From NCBI RefSeq assembly GCF_009604425.1, contig NZ_WEGI01000011.1:186001-250000 (forward strand): DNA of 64,000 nucleotides. The letters are read 5' to 3'. This stretch comes from Nocardia aurantia (GTDB lineage: Bacteria > Actinomycetota > Actinomycetes > Mycobacteriales > Mycobacteriaceae). A model generated the notes under the pieces. That model had not been told where the DNA came from and made no database searches. It saw only the letters and a list, made by a program, of their open reading frames with translations. A program made the translations under genes and the position numbers. The stretch's first letter is position 1. Each line of letters opens with the position of its first letter. Below are positions 1-9,029 of the stretch, one piece after another.

Positions 1-1
1 G

Positions 2-1081
2 ATCCACGACCGGTTGCACCAGTTCGCGGTTGCCGTGCGGGAGCGGCGATTTCCGGCGGCGGCCGCTGAATATCAGCAGATCATCACCCTGCAACACGGT
101 ATGGCGGTGGCGGCGCGGACGTGGCAGCGCAGTCTGGCGCACGCGCTGTCCGGCGCGCCGGATCCCGGCAAGCAGGAAATACTGTGGCGCACTTTGCAAT
201 CCTATGTCGGCATGTGGGGTGAGCAGGTCGACATCTACACCCCGACCGTGGCGGCCTTGATCGACGAGCTGGAACCGCTTCTCTCCGAACAGATCTGGCG
301 GACCTGTGTGCGGGGCGCGCTGCCGCCGGACGCGGCCGACGCGATCGTCGAACCACAGGTACGGCGCTGGGTGGGCACCTGGACGGCGCTGCGCGGCTGG
401 TTCGCCGGCGGCGACGGTCAGGCCCGCCGCCTGCGGCGGCAGCTGCGCGATCTGGTGGCGCCCTGGGCGCGAAACATGCACATCCTCATGGACACCGGTG
501 GCGCGCTCACCCGGCGCAGCGAATTGCTGGCGCTCGCACGCTCGATCGAACGCGCCCCGGACGACGAGTCCGCGTGGCGGATGTGGGATACCGCGGTGGG
601 TGTCTTCTCGGCCCGGCATCTTCTGGTCCCCGCCGAAGGCGCCGACGAACACGCGGTGGCGTGGGCCGACGCGGAACCGGCTCCGATCACCGCGCGGTTC
701 CGTGAGCACGGACATCGCGCGGCAGTCGGCAAGCGCACCAAGGCAATCGACAATTCGGCCGGTCGGGCGGCCGCACGCCGGGCCCGATCCGCGGCGCGGG
801 CGCAGCGACTGGCGGCCGAAGCGGAGTTGCGAACGCGCTCCGGCACTTCGATGTCCACGTGGGCGCCGTTGACCGAACCGCAACTGGAGGTGCTGCTGGA
901 TTTCCTCGCGGTCGCGCGGGCCCGCCACGGTGAACCGCGGCGGATCGCCGTGACCGAGGACGGGCGCTGGCAGATCACCTTGACGGGACCGCCCGGCGGT
1001 GCGACCACCACCCTCGAGACCGCCGGGGGCCGGTTCGTCACCCGGGACTGGTTCTTCGAGCTCGAACCGGCACTGTCCTAG
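2..1081 (+). CDS. jetA: Wadjet type II subunit JetA, 5' end missing (TIGR02677 family)
   Basis: This is the first gene of a four-gene SMC-type plasmid-defence operon. JetA is the kleisin-like subunit that bridges the JetC ATPase heads. The reading frame is open from base 2, and the family usually has about 480-500 residues against the 359 codons seen here, so the true start lies left of the window. The TTG at 14 is an internal Leu codon. What remains is largely helical and charged, with an Arg/Ala-rich stretch before a folded C-terminal part (GRWQITLTGPP, ending near RDWFFELEP). Identification rests mainly on the order and character of the three genes that follow. The stop is 21 bp before jetB, so they are surely co-transcribed. 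Confidence 0.85.
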   Translation: MHDRLHQFAVAVRERRFPAAAAEYQQIITLQHGMAVAARTWQRSLAHALSGAPDPGKQEILWRTLQSYVGMWGEQVDIYTPTVAALIDELEPLLSEQIWRTCVRGALPPDAADAIVEPQVRRWVGTWTALRGWFAGGDGQARRLRRQLRDLVAPWARNMHILMDTGGALTRRSELLALARSIERAPDDESAWRMWDTAVGVFSARHLLVPAEGADEHAVAWADAEPAPITARFREHGHRAAVGKRTKAIDNSAGRAAARRARSAARAQRLAAEAELRTRSGTSMSTWAPLTEPQLEVLLDFLAVARARHGEPRRIAVTEDGRWQITLTGPPGGATTTLETAGGRFVTRDWFFELEPALS

Positions 1082-1102
1082 CCGCGGGCTATCGTTCAGT
1101 AC

Positions 1103-2248
1103 ATGGGCGGGACCAGGGACGAGGTTGACCGGCGGCGTGCATTCGTGGGATTGCTCGCCCAGCCGGTGCTCGATCGGCGCCGGGACCCGGAACTGTTCGG
1201 CCTGGTGCGACATCCGGGGCATCGGCCGGAGCTGTCCCACTGGTTCAGCTCCCGGCTCGGCTACCGGCTGGTCGTCACCGACACCGGCGCCCGGCTGTTC
1301 CGATTACCGTTGGGGGACACGGTGATCGCGCCGCGCCGCGTCGAGTTGCCGCCGCGGCGGGCGCTGGTGCTGGCGCTGCTGGCCGCGGCGGCGGCCGAGG
1401 ACGCCGAGGACATCACCACCACCCAGGACCTGTCGGATCGGGTGCGGGTGCTGACGGGCCGCGACGACGCCGGACTCACCGCCTACGATCCGGATCGGTT
1501 CGCCGAGCGGAAACTGTTCGCGGCGGCGGTGAAGCTGCTGCTGTCGACCGGCGCGCTGGCGCCCGCCGATACCGGTGGGGACGAACAGCGCGACGGGTGG
1601 GCGCGCCGGGTCGACAAGATCGGCGGCACCTACGAGGTGCGGCGAGAGATGTTGCTGCGCATGATCGATCCGGCCGCGTTCGCGGCGGCCCTGGGTACCC
1701 GCGGTCCGGCGATCACCGAAGGCGCCGAACGGTTTTCGGTGATGCGGCGGATACTGGAACTGCCGGTGTGCCTGTACGGCGACCTGACCGAGGCGCAGCG
1801 GGCGTATCTGATCCGGCAGCGCAGCCGAATTGTGGCCTGGTGCACCGAGATGACCGGCTGGGTGGTCGAGCAGCGGGCGGAGGGGCTGGCGTTGATCGCC
1901 GCCGACGAGGCCGACACCGACCTGCCGTTCCCGCGGTTGCGGGCGATCGACTTCGTCAGTTTGATGGTGCTCGACGAACTGTACCGGCGCCGCGACGACA
2001 CGGATACGGTGAGCGAGGCGGATCTGACCGCGGCGGTGACGGAGGTCTCGGTGCGGCACCCCAAGTCGATCACCGCCGAGATCGTGTCCGACACCGCCCG
2101 GCGGGAGCGGGCGCTGGAACTGCTGCGGGCACTGGATCTGATCCGCCCGGGCTCGGGGCCGGACCGATGGCAGCTCACCCCGATCGCCGCCCGGTACCGC
2201 GATCCGCGCGTCGTGGCGATGACCGCTCGATTGGAGGACGCACCGTGA
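1103..2248 (+). CDS. jetB: Wadjet type II subunit JetB (TIGR02678 family)
   Basis: JetB is the KITE-like partner (tandem winged-helix protein) of the SMC-kleisin complex in Wadjet systems. The 381-residue length fits the family. The start was chosen at the ATG that gives MGGTRDEVDRR, a typical N-terminus for these proteins. The sequence has the alternating helix/short-strand texture of winged-helix domains (RRAFVGLLAQPVL at the start, LELLRALDLIRPG near the end). The stop overlaps the jetC start in a GTGA junction, which implies translational coupling. It has no catalytic motif, as expected for a structural subunit. Recognition is by neighbourhood and family texture. Confidence 0.87.
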   Translation: MGGTRDEVDRRRAFVGLLAQPVLDRRRDPELFGLVRHPGHRPELSHWFSSRLGYRLVVTDTGARLFRLPLGDTVIAPRRVELPPRRALVLALLAAAAAEDAEDITTTQDLSDRVRVLTGRDDAGLTAYDPDRFAERKLFAAAVKLLLSTGALAPADTGGDEQRDGWARRVDKIGGTYEVRREMLLRMIDPAAFAAALGTRGPAITEGAERFSVMRRILELPVCLYGDLTEAQRAYLIRQRSRIVAWCTEMTGWVVEQRAEGLALIAADEADTDLPFPRLRAIDFVSLMVLDELYRRRDDTDTVSEADLTAAVTEVSVRHPKSITAEIVSDTARRERALELLRALDLIRPGSGPDRWQLTPIAARYRDPRVVAMTARLEDAP

Positions 2249-5200
2249 CCGGGACGCTGGACCGCGCTGGTCTGCAGGATGAGGCAGCCTGGTTGTGGGC
2301 CGCGCAGAACGGCGGGCTGCCGGCGCCGGCCCGGACCCGCTGGCAGCCGCTGCGGGTCGGCATCGCGAACCTGTGGGAGTACGACGACGCCGAATTCTGG
2401 TTCGCCGATGGACGTTTGGTGCTGCGCGGCGGGAACGGCGCCGGCAAGACCAAGGTGCTGGAGCTGACCACCCTGATGCTGCTGCGTGGCGAGATCGCAC
2501 CGTCGGTACTGGACCCGTTCGGTTCCCAGCATCGGACCATGCGGTTCAACCTGCTGCCCACTGGGGACGGTGACGATCCGCGGCCACCCGCGGACGCGGG
2601 CCTCGGCTACGCCTGGGTGGAGTTCGGCCGCCGCGACGACGACGGGACCGAGCATTTCTTCACCTGTGGCCTCGGCGCGTCGGCTCGGGCCGGCACCGGG
2701 TCCACGCCGGTGAGCACCTGGCATTTCGTCACCCGATTGCGGCTGGGACCGGATTTCCGGCTGATCGGCGACGGGCGGGCGATCGAGCAGAAGGATCTGA
2801 AGAAACTCGACGGGATCACCATGCCGCCGAGCGCCGCCGCTTACCGGGCCCGGCTGGCCGACGAGCTGTTCGGACTGGCGCCCGAGTCGTACGACAACCT
2901 CACGGAACTCCTCAAACAGCTCCGCAAGCCGAAACTGGGCGAGCGGCTCAACCCCGCCAGCCTGGCCGCCACTCTGCGGGATGCGCTGCCGCCGTTGGCC
3001 ACTCACGAAGTCGATCAGCTCGCCGATGGCTGGGAGCATCTCGAACAGCTGCGGTCTGCGATGCAGCGCACCGAGGATGCCGCCACCGCGATAGCCGCGT
3101 TCGTCCGGTCCGGCTGGCGGCCTTGGACGCGAGTGGTGTTGCGCCGCCGGGCGGACGAGATGGCCGGTGCCACCACCCAACTGGACCGCACCACCGCGGA
3201 CAAGAAGACGGCCGAAGGGCAGGTCGAGCGGGCTCGCGCCGAATTGGATTCGACGCGAACGGTATTGGTGCAGGTCAAGTCCGCGCACACCGACGCCGAC
3301 GCGGCATTGCAGGAACTGCTGGAATCCCAGGCATACCAGGATGCGGTCACGGCCGCGGGGCGGGTGGAAAGCCTGCGTCGTGAAAGTGCCGCGCTGCGTT
3401 CGCAGATGACGGTGATCGCGTCTCGGGAGCAGCGGGAGCGGGACGCGGAGCGCAAGGCCCGGGACCGGGCCACGGCCGCACAGGACGAGACCGTCCGGGC
3501 CGGCGCCGAAGTCGACAGCGTGGCACAACTGCTGACCGGCACGGCGGACGGGGCCGGGCTGGCGGGAGCGCTCGCGCGGCATCTGCCGGGCCGCGATGCC
3601 GATGCCCTGCACGGCGAATACCATTCCAGGACCGAGCGTTTCGAGCAACTCCGGAAGCTGGATCGGCAGCAGGCCGAGGAGCGACGGCGGGCCGACCGGT
3701 CCGCGCAGGCCGTCGAATCGGCGGCCGCGGTGTTGCACGAGGCCACCGCGGCCGAGGATCGGGCCGGCAACGAGGTCCGGCAGGCCGCCGAAACCCTCAC
3801 CGAGCAGGTGCGGGCGTGGGCGGCCGAGGCGTCGGTGGCGGTCTGTGCCGGCGAGCTGCCCGGCCGGTGGTACGACCTGATCGCGGACATGACCGTCATC
3901 GACGACGAGGGCACGAGCCCGGCGCAGCCACCGTCGGTGACCGAGGCCATGCGCGCACATATCGCGGTGTTCCGGAAGACCTGGACCGAGCGGGCCGAAG
4001 CGATCCGGCTCGAGCGGGCGCCCGTGGCAACCGACCGGGCGGCTGTGGCAGCACGGCTGGAAACCGCCCGGCGGAGTACGGAGTCCGAGCCTCCCGAGCC
4101 GGTGTCGTGGCAGCGGCGACACCGGCCCGCACTCACCGAGAGCCGTGGTGCACCGCTGTGGCGCCTGGTGAATCCGGCAGCGAGCCTGGATGTTTCGGCG
4201 CTCTCGGTGCTGGAGGCCGCGCTGGCCGGTTCCGGACTGCTGGACGCCTGGATCTCGCCGGACGGATCGATCGACTTCGCATCGACGGATATCGTTGTGC
4301 CGATCGGTGATCCGGCCGCCGGGCCGAATCTGTCGTCGGTCCTGGAGCCGGTTTCGGCCGGTGGGGTATCCGCCGGGGTCGTCGCGCGGATTCTGGCCGG
4401 TTTCGGCTGGCGCGAGCGCGCCGATGCGGCGGCGGACGGCGATTGGTATGCCGCGGACGGAAGTTGGCGGCTCGGTGGACTGACCGGCCGATCCGCCGCC
4501 CGGACTCCGGCCGCATACCTCGGCGCGGCGGCACGGGCGGCGGCACGAGCGCGGCTCATCGCGCAGCTGGAAAGCGAAGTGGCCGAACTGGATCGGCGGA
4601 TCGAGGAGCTCGACGAGCAGCTCGGCGCCGCGAACACCGCACTGGCACGATTGGACATGGAAGCCCGCACCGTTCCGCTGGCAGGCGAACGCACCGTGTT
4701 CGACGCGGTCAGTCGGTGGGCGGAACGCTGCCGATCGCGGCTGGCGCACACCGCGGCACTCACCACCGCGGAGAGCATCCACAACACCGATCTGAGCCGA
4801 TTGGACAATGCGCGAGCCGCATTCGCCGACTACGCCGGCACGCACGGTTTCCGGCTGACCGACCTCGACGTCCAGCAGCACGCGCTGACCGGATTCGGCA
4901 ATCACCTGACCGATTATCGGCATGCCCTCGACAAACTGCGCTGGCTGGAGGACGCACTCGCCGATGTGCTGGCCGCCCATCAGGACCGACTCGACGCCCT
5001 CCGGGCCGTGCAAGCCGAACGGGACGCCGCCGCCACCCGGTTGCGCCAGTCGGAAGTCAGACTCGGCACCGCGGAACAATCCCTCGGCACCGGTGCCCGT
5101 CAGCAACTCGACCGCAAGAAGGACCTCGAACAGCAGCGCGCGAGCCTCGCCGAACAGATCGAATCCCATTCCGAGCATTTGATCAAGGCCCAGTCCGCGC

Positions 5201-6453
5201 AGCTGACCGCCGAGAATGTGCTCGAAAGCCATGAGCAGCGGCGCGCGGAGGCCGAGCAGCGGCGCGATGCGGCGATGACCGCGCTCTGGGAGGCGGTCGA
5301 CGCGGGGCTGGCGCGCACCCTGGAATTGGAACTGCCGCAACGCCGCGTGGTGCAGTCGGCGCGGGAACTCGCGGCCGCGATCCGCCGCACGATCGAGGTG
5401 AAGGCCGAGGAGGCCGATCAGTCCAGGGCCTGGGGCGCCTGCGTGCAGAAGCTCGAGGAGCTCCGGCAGGCACTGCTGCCGTCGCAGGACGCGCGGGTAC
5501 TCGACGAGGACGACACGCTGCCCCGGGTGGAGATCCACAGCGATGCCGCGCACGGCTTCGAGCTGCCACCCGATGCCGCCGATACCCTGGCGGAACTGGT
5601 TCGGGGACAACGGGAGAGCTACGACGCGGAGCAGCAGCGGGTACTCGCGACCCTGCTCGGTTCGACCTTCATCGAACATCTGAAGGACCGCTTGGACTAC
5701 ACCACTCGCACTTTCGCCAACATCAACACGCATCTCGTCTCCCATCCGACCAGGCAGGGGCACGCGGTACGGGTGGTGTGCGAAGCGGACCCGTCCGACC
5801 CGGACGCGGAGGCCGTCGTCGGCGCCCTCGGCCAGGGGTACGCCGAGTTGTCGCCGGAGCGGCAGGAGATGGTGCGAGAGTTCTTGTCCCGCAAGATAGA
5901 TCAGGCCCGCAGCGACGCTGCGGCCGAAGGCGTCGCGGACTGGAAACAGCAGCTCACGCGAGCGCTCGACTACCGCGGCTGGCTGAAGATCACGCTGCAG
6001 TACCGGCCGGGATCGACCAGTCGATGGTCGCTGTTCGACGCGGCCCGGCACGGGGCGAAATCCGGCGGTGAGAAGGTGGTGCTGCTGTCCCAGCCGCTGT
6101 TCGCCGCCGCTGTCGTCGCCTACGACGCCGCGGTCGCGCACGCGCCCCGGTGGGTGTGGCTGGACGAGGCGATGACCGGGGTGGACACCCAGATCAAGGC
6201 CTCCTTCATGGGCCTGACCGTCGACTTCGAACTCGACATCATGCTGACCGCCCACGACGAATGGTGCAATTACGAGACCGTACCGGCGGTCGCGGTGTAC
6301 GACCTGGCTCGCGAACGGCACCTGCCGGGGGTGGATGTGCTTCCGTACCTGTGGTGCGGCGGGACACTGACCACCCTCGACGTCGAACGGCTGGGGTTCG
6401 TCGCCGGCGCGGTGGCGCCGGACGAGGGACTGTTCGGACTCGGCGATGAATAA
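2245..6453 (+). CDS. jetC: Wadjet type II SMC-like ATPase JetC (TIGR02680 family)
   Basis: This is the motor of the Wadjet complex, which extrudes loops on small circular DNA so that JetD can cut it. The protein has 1402 residues. A Walker A loop (GGNGAGKT, residues 62-69) is near the N-terminus. The ABC/SMC signature (SGGEK, 1273-1277) and Walker B (WLDEAMTG, Asp1307-Glu1308) are near the C-terminus. Between them lie about 1150 residues of Ala/Glu/Arg-rich heptad-like coiled coil. Two stretches interrupt it (about 620-760 and 1080-1120) and may form the hinge and elbow. The GTG start overlaps the jetB stop, and the frame is also open well upstream, where it is only a shadow of jetB. The 3' end overlaps jetD by 8 bp. 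Confidence 0.93.
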   Translation: MTGTLDRAGLQDEAAWLWAAQNGGLPAPARTRWQPLRVGIANLWEYDDAEFWFADGRLVLRGGNGAGKTKVLELTTLMLLRGEIAPSVLDPFGSQHRTMRFNLLPTGDGDDPRPPADAGLGYAWVEFGRRDDDGTEHFFTCGLGASARAGTGSTPVSTWHFVTRLRLGPDFRLIGDGRAIEQKDLKKLDGITMPPSAAAYRARLADELFGLAPESYDNLTELLKQLRKPKLGERLNPASLAATLRDALPPLATHEVDQLADGWEHLEQLRSAMQRTEDAATAIAAFVRSGWRPWTRVVLRRRADEMAGATTQLDRTTADKKTAEGQVERARAELDSTRTVLVQVKSAHTDADAALQELLESQAYQDAVTAAGRVESLRRESAALRSQMTVIASREQRERDAERKARDRATAAQDETVRAGAEVDSVAQLLTGTADGAGLAGALARHLPGRDADALHGEYHSRTERFEQLRKLDRQQAEERRRADRSAQAVESAAAVLHEATAAEDRAGNEVRQAAETLTEQVRAWAAEASVAVCAGELPGRWYDLIADMTVIDDEGTSPAQPPSVTEAMRAHIAVFRKTWTERAEAIRLERAPVATDRAAVAARLETARRSTESEPPEPVSWQRRHRPALTESRGAPLWRLVNPAASLDVSALSVLEAALAGSGLLDAWISPDGSIDFASTDIVVPIGDPAAGPNLSSVLEPVSAGGVSAGVVARILAGFGWRERADAAADGDWYAADGSWRLGGLTGRSAARTPAAYLGAAARAAARARLIAQLESEVAELDRRIEELDEQLGAANTALARLDMEARTVPLAGERTVFDAVSRWAERCRSRLAHTAALTTAESIHNTDLSRLDNARAAFADYAGTHGFRLTDLDVQQHALTGFGNHLTDYRHALDKLRWLEDALADVLAAHQDRLDALRAVQAERDAAATRLRQSEVRLGTAEQSLGTGARQQLDRKKDLEQQRASLAEQIESHSEHLIKAQSAQLTAENVLESHEQRRAEAEQRRDAAMTALWEAVDAGLARTLELELPQRRVVQSARELAAAIRRTIEVKAEEADQSRAWGACVQKLEELRQALLPSQDARVLDEDDTLPRVEIHSDAAHGFELPPDAADTLAELVRGQRESYDAEQQRVLATLLGSTFIEHLKDRLDYTTRTFANINTHLVSHPTRQGHAVRVVCEADPSDPDAEAVVGALGQGYAELSPERQEMVREFLSRKIDQARSDAAAEGVADWKQQLTRALDYRGWLKITLQYRPGSTSRWSLFDAARHGAKSGGEKVVLLSQPLFAAAVVAYDAAVAHAPRWVWLDEAMTGVDTQIKASFMGLTVDFELDIMLTAHDEWCNYETVPAVAVYDLARERHLPGVDVLPYLWCGGTLTTLDVERLGFVAGAVAPDEGLFGLGDE

Positions 6454-7675
6454 GCCGGTGCCGCAGGGCCTCCGGGACTGGGCGGCGCTGCCCGGGCCGG
6501 CCAGGGTGCTCGACGCCGTCCGCCGGCGGGCCCAGCGCGGTGGTCGACTGGATCGCGGGAGCCTCAGTGTCACATTGTCTTCCGACGAGCGCCGGCAGGT
6601 GGGGCGGCTGCTGGGGACGGCATGGGAGGTGTCCCGTCGGCCGGTCACCTTGTACGCGTTGGCCTCCGGGCTCGCCGGCCACGGGTACACCGTGCGGCCG
6701 TTCGTCGAGACGCTCGACGGTGAGCCATTGGTCGATCGCCGAGAGACCCGGGATGCCGAACATCTGGCAGCGCAACAGGAAAGCACGCGGGTCCTGGAAA
6801 TACTCGATGCCGCCGGGGTTCCGCCCGAGGTGACCGAGCGCTGGCTGGCCGATCGGAGCATCCCCAAGCCCGGCAGCGGGCGGGCCGCCGGACTGGCGGA
6901 ACGAGTGGCGGCGGTGTGGGCCCGATTGCCTTGGGAGGGACCGTCGTTGCGGCTGGCACAATTGGCGGCCACCGTCACCCACGACGCGCACGCCCTGGAC
7001 TACGACACCGAACTGGGGCGAGCGGTGGCCCGGCTCATCGCGGTGAAGACCGGTATCGCGCGGCCGGCTCGTCCCGGGCGCGAATGGCGCGCGGTGTGGT
7101 CGGCTGCCGGCGTCCGCTGCGATACGGTGTCGTCCCGGGTGCTGACCTTGAACCTGCCGCTGGACATCACCGCTGGTACCCGGCCCGGCGCCCCGGTCTG
7201 GCTGACGCTGCGGGACCTGTTGCAACCGTGGCATTTCGAGCCGTTACCGACGCGGATTTACGTATGCGAGAACCCGACTGTCGTCGAGGCCGCGGCGGAC
7301 GAGTTGGGGGAGCGCTGTGCGCCGCTGATCTGCACCGATGGGGTGCCGGCCCTGGCCGCCTTGGACCTGATCGCCGGCGCCGCCGACGCGGGCATCGAGG
7401 TATGGGTACGGGCGGATATCGACACGGCGGGATTCGTCATCGTGGATACCGTGCGGACGGCTGCGCCCGAGGCCGAACCGTGGCGTTTCGATATCGGCAC
7501 CTACATCGGGTATTTCGGTGCGGGCGAGGGAGATTCGCTGGCAGAAGTGCACAGATCGACGGGGCGGGATCTGCACGAGGAGTCGGTGCTGCGTGAGTTG
7601 ATGGCGGATCTGGCCGAAGGTGCCGCCGATCCTCCGCCTCAGGTCGGCAAGTGGTCCACGAACAACCCGATGTAG
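6446..7675 (+). CDS. jetD: Wadjet type II Toprim-like nuclease JetD (TIGR02679 family)
   Basis: JetD is the nuclease that cleaves the DNA trapped by JetABC. The 409-residue length is usual. The C-terminal half shows topoisomerase VI-like Toprim signatures: the conserved Glu in VCENPTVVEAA, a CTDGVPALAALDL turn, and the acidic pair in VRADIDTAGF. The N-terminal half should be the DNA-binding arm. The ATG start lies inside the last codons of jetC. The last 37 bp are overlapped in antisense by the next gene, which reads towards it. No terminator is visible after the stop. Confidence 0.9.
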   Translation: MNKPVPQGLRDWAALPGPARVLDAVRRRAQRGGRLDRGSLSVTLSSDERRQVGRLLGTAWEVSRRPVTLYALASGLAGHGYTVRPFVETLDGEPLVDRRETRDAEHLAAQQESTRVLEILDAAGVPPEVTERWLADRSIPKPGSGRAAGLAERVAAVWARLPWEGPSLRLAQLAATVTHDAHALDYDTELGRAVARLIAVKTGIARPARPGREWRAVWSAAGVRCDTVSSRVLTLNLPLDITAGTRPGAPVWLTLRDLLQPWHFEPLPTRIYVCENPTVVEAAADELGERCAPLICTDGVPALAALDLIAGAADAGIEVWVRADIDTAGFVIVDTVRTAAPEAEPWRFDIGTYIGYFGAGEGDSLAEVHRSTGRDLHEESVLRELMADLAEGAADPPPQVGKWSTNNPM

Positions 7676-7977
7676 ACCCTGTCCTCCTCGATGGCGAAGT
7701 GAACGCGGTTCCGGGTCGGCTCCAGCTTGGCATGCCACTCGCAGACGATCGATCGGTCCCCGAACCGGACCGTTCGTCGTCGCATCGCCGCGCGGTTGGC
7801 ATGCGTGTTGGCGCTTTCCGGGGAGCAGACCACCTCGGCCACGACGCTCATGTGTCGGACTCTCGCATGTGACTCTCGCTGTTGTGCCCAGATCCGAACG
7901 GCGTGGTCGTTCAGGCCACTCAGGTTCTCGATGAGTTGCGGCCATACCTCGGGCCGAAATCTAGTCCTTGGTGGCAT
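7639..7977 (-). CDS. Unrecognised 112-residue protein overlapping the jetD 3' end
   Basis: No family is recognised with certainty. The product is basic in its middle part (RRRTVRFGDRSIVCEWHAKLEP). It ends in a strand-rich segment (NRVHFAI, DRVYIGLFVDHLPT) resembling small conserved proteins found in bacterial genomic islands. No transmembrane or signal segment is seen. It is divergent from the gene starting at 8001 and convergent with jetD, sharing 37 bp with it. Codon use is less G+C-biased than in the jet genes, which suggests separate acquisition. It could be a toxin-like or island cargo protein, but nothing catalytic is obvious. Confidence 0.6.
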   Translation of the reverse strand: MPPRTRFRPEVWPQLIENLSGLNDHAVRIWAQQRESHARVRHMSVVAEVVCSPESANTHANRAAMRRRTVRFGDRSIVCEWHAKLEPTRNRVHFAIEEDRVYIGLFVDHLPT

Positions 7978-8000
7978 CGGAGTTTTACGAAGTGAATCTC

Positions 8001-8522
8001 ATGACTTTCCTTCGCGAGCAGATGGCTGATCCGAGCATGATCGCGGATACGGCACTGGATTTCAACCCTCTGGAAGAGGATGATGGCCTTCTGGAGGCGC
8101 AGGTGCTCGACATTTTGTACGAGGTCGCGGCAGGTGTCGTATGGATTTTATTGGATTGCCGCGGAGCGCTTCACGTCGATGAGGGGAATGCCGCCATTAT
8201 CGCATTCGAGTCGATCGAGCACCTCGAATGGCGGGGAAATAGACGGTCCGGTTGGTATTCGCATATAATCCTGACTTCTAATTGCCGGGTCAGTGGTTCG
8301 AGTTTGTCGTTCGAACTCGGGCTGAATCCCCAGTCACGTCTGGTGGTGACTGCGGGGCATGGAAGGCTTTTTGTTGGAGATGTGCCAGGATGTGATGATG
8401 CCCCGCCGGACTTCACGGAAGACGATGATCGGACTATCCGTGCAGGCTTGGCCAATTGGCAGTCGCGATTTATGCCTGCATACTCAATATCAGTGGGAGA
8501 TGGAGCTTCGAAAACCGATTGA
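8001..8522 (+). CDS. Unrecognised 173-residue protein
   Basis: This is a hypothetical protein with an acidic N-terminal part (LEEDDGLLEAQVLDILYEV) and a predicted mixed alpha/beta body (GVVWILLDCRGAL, YSHIILTSNCRVSG, RLVVTAGHGRLFVGDV). It reads as a soluble intracellular protein with no signal or membrane segment. The ATG at 8001 was preferred, but in-frame TTG and GTG codons at 7968 and 7971 would add ten or eleven residues. G+C is clearly lower than in neighbouring genes. It sits between the Wadjet operon and a VapBC pair, so it is probably island cargo; its function is unknown. Confidence 0.65.
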   Translation: MTFLREQMADPSMIADTALDFNPLEEDDGLLEAQVLDILYEVAAGVVWILLDCRGALHVDEGNAAIIAFESIEHLEWRGNRRSGWYSHIILTSNCRVSGSSLSFELGLNPQSRLVVTAGHGRLFVGDVPGCDDAPPDFTEDDDRTIRAGLANWQSRFMPAYSISVGDGASKTD

Positions 8523-8591
8523 ACCTCGAAACTGAATTAGCGGCCACAGCAGCAGCGCCGTGGCCGTAACAATTCGACTCGATTACTCGAG

Positions 8592-9029
8592 CTATAGATC
8601 TTCCGTCAACTTGAATGCCTGCGTGAAATTTCGTTCAAGCTTCCGCAACAGGAACAACTGGGGCTGAGTCGACTGCTCGAGCCTGTCCAGTACGAACGGC
8701 AACCCATGGATCAAGGCCGCGGCTGGACCGGCGAGGACATGGTAGCCGCGAGCCTTGGTCTCCAAATGGACACCGAGCCAGTGCAGGCCGGCATCACGGC
8801 ACGCCCGGCGCTCGAGCGGCCGTTTCATCTGGTTGATGTCGCCAGTGACAAAGACATTCACCCTCGCCTGCGCGGCCAACGGGAACAGAGCAACATCCGC
8901 CACACCTTTGGCGTCGATGTTCTTCACGCCTATGAACTCATGCGGCTGTTCGCGCTTCTTGCTCGTGAAGATCGATTCGAGGTGCTTGGGCAACGTCTGG
9001 TCGAGATTTTCGTCGAGGAAGAACTTCAC
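8592..9029 (-). CDS. vapC45: Toxin of the VapC45 PIN-like family
   Basis: This is the probable RNase toxin of a type II toxin-antitoxin pair. The 145-residue protein opens with MKFFLDENLDQTLPKHL, where the early acidic residues are typical of PIN-like nucleases of the VapC45 group. A second acidic site follows in NIDAKGVADVALFPLA, and the strand VNVFVTGDINQ carries the third. The start overlaps the stop of the upstream antitoxin by 3 bp, the usual antitoxin-first, coupled arrangement. M. tuberculosis VapBC45 (Rv2018/Rv2019) is the known relative. The RNA target cannot be inferred. Confidence 0.82.
   Translation of the reverse strand: MKFFLDENLDQTLPKHLESIFTSKKREQPHEFIGVKNIDAKGVADVALFPLAAQARVNVFVTGDINQMKRPLERRACRDAGLHWLGVHLETKARGYHVLAGPAAALIHGLPFVLDRLEQSTQPQLFLLRKLERNFTQAFKLTEDL

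Noticed and set aside
1630..6978. Very long open frame on the minus strand opposite jetB-jetD (about 1780 codons)
   Set aside because: It mirrors the G/C third-position bias of the plus-strand genes. Its translation is Pro/Arg/His-rich with no domain, while the plus strand has clear SMC motifs.
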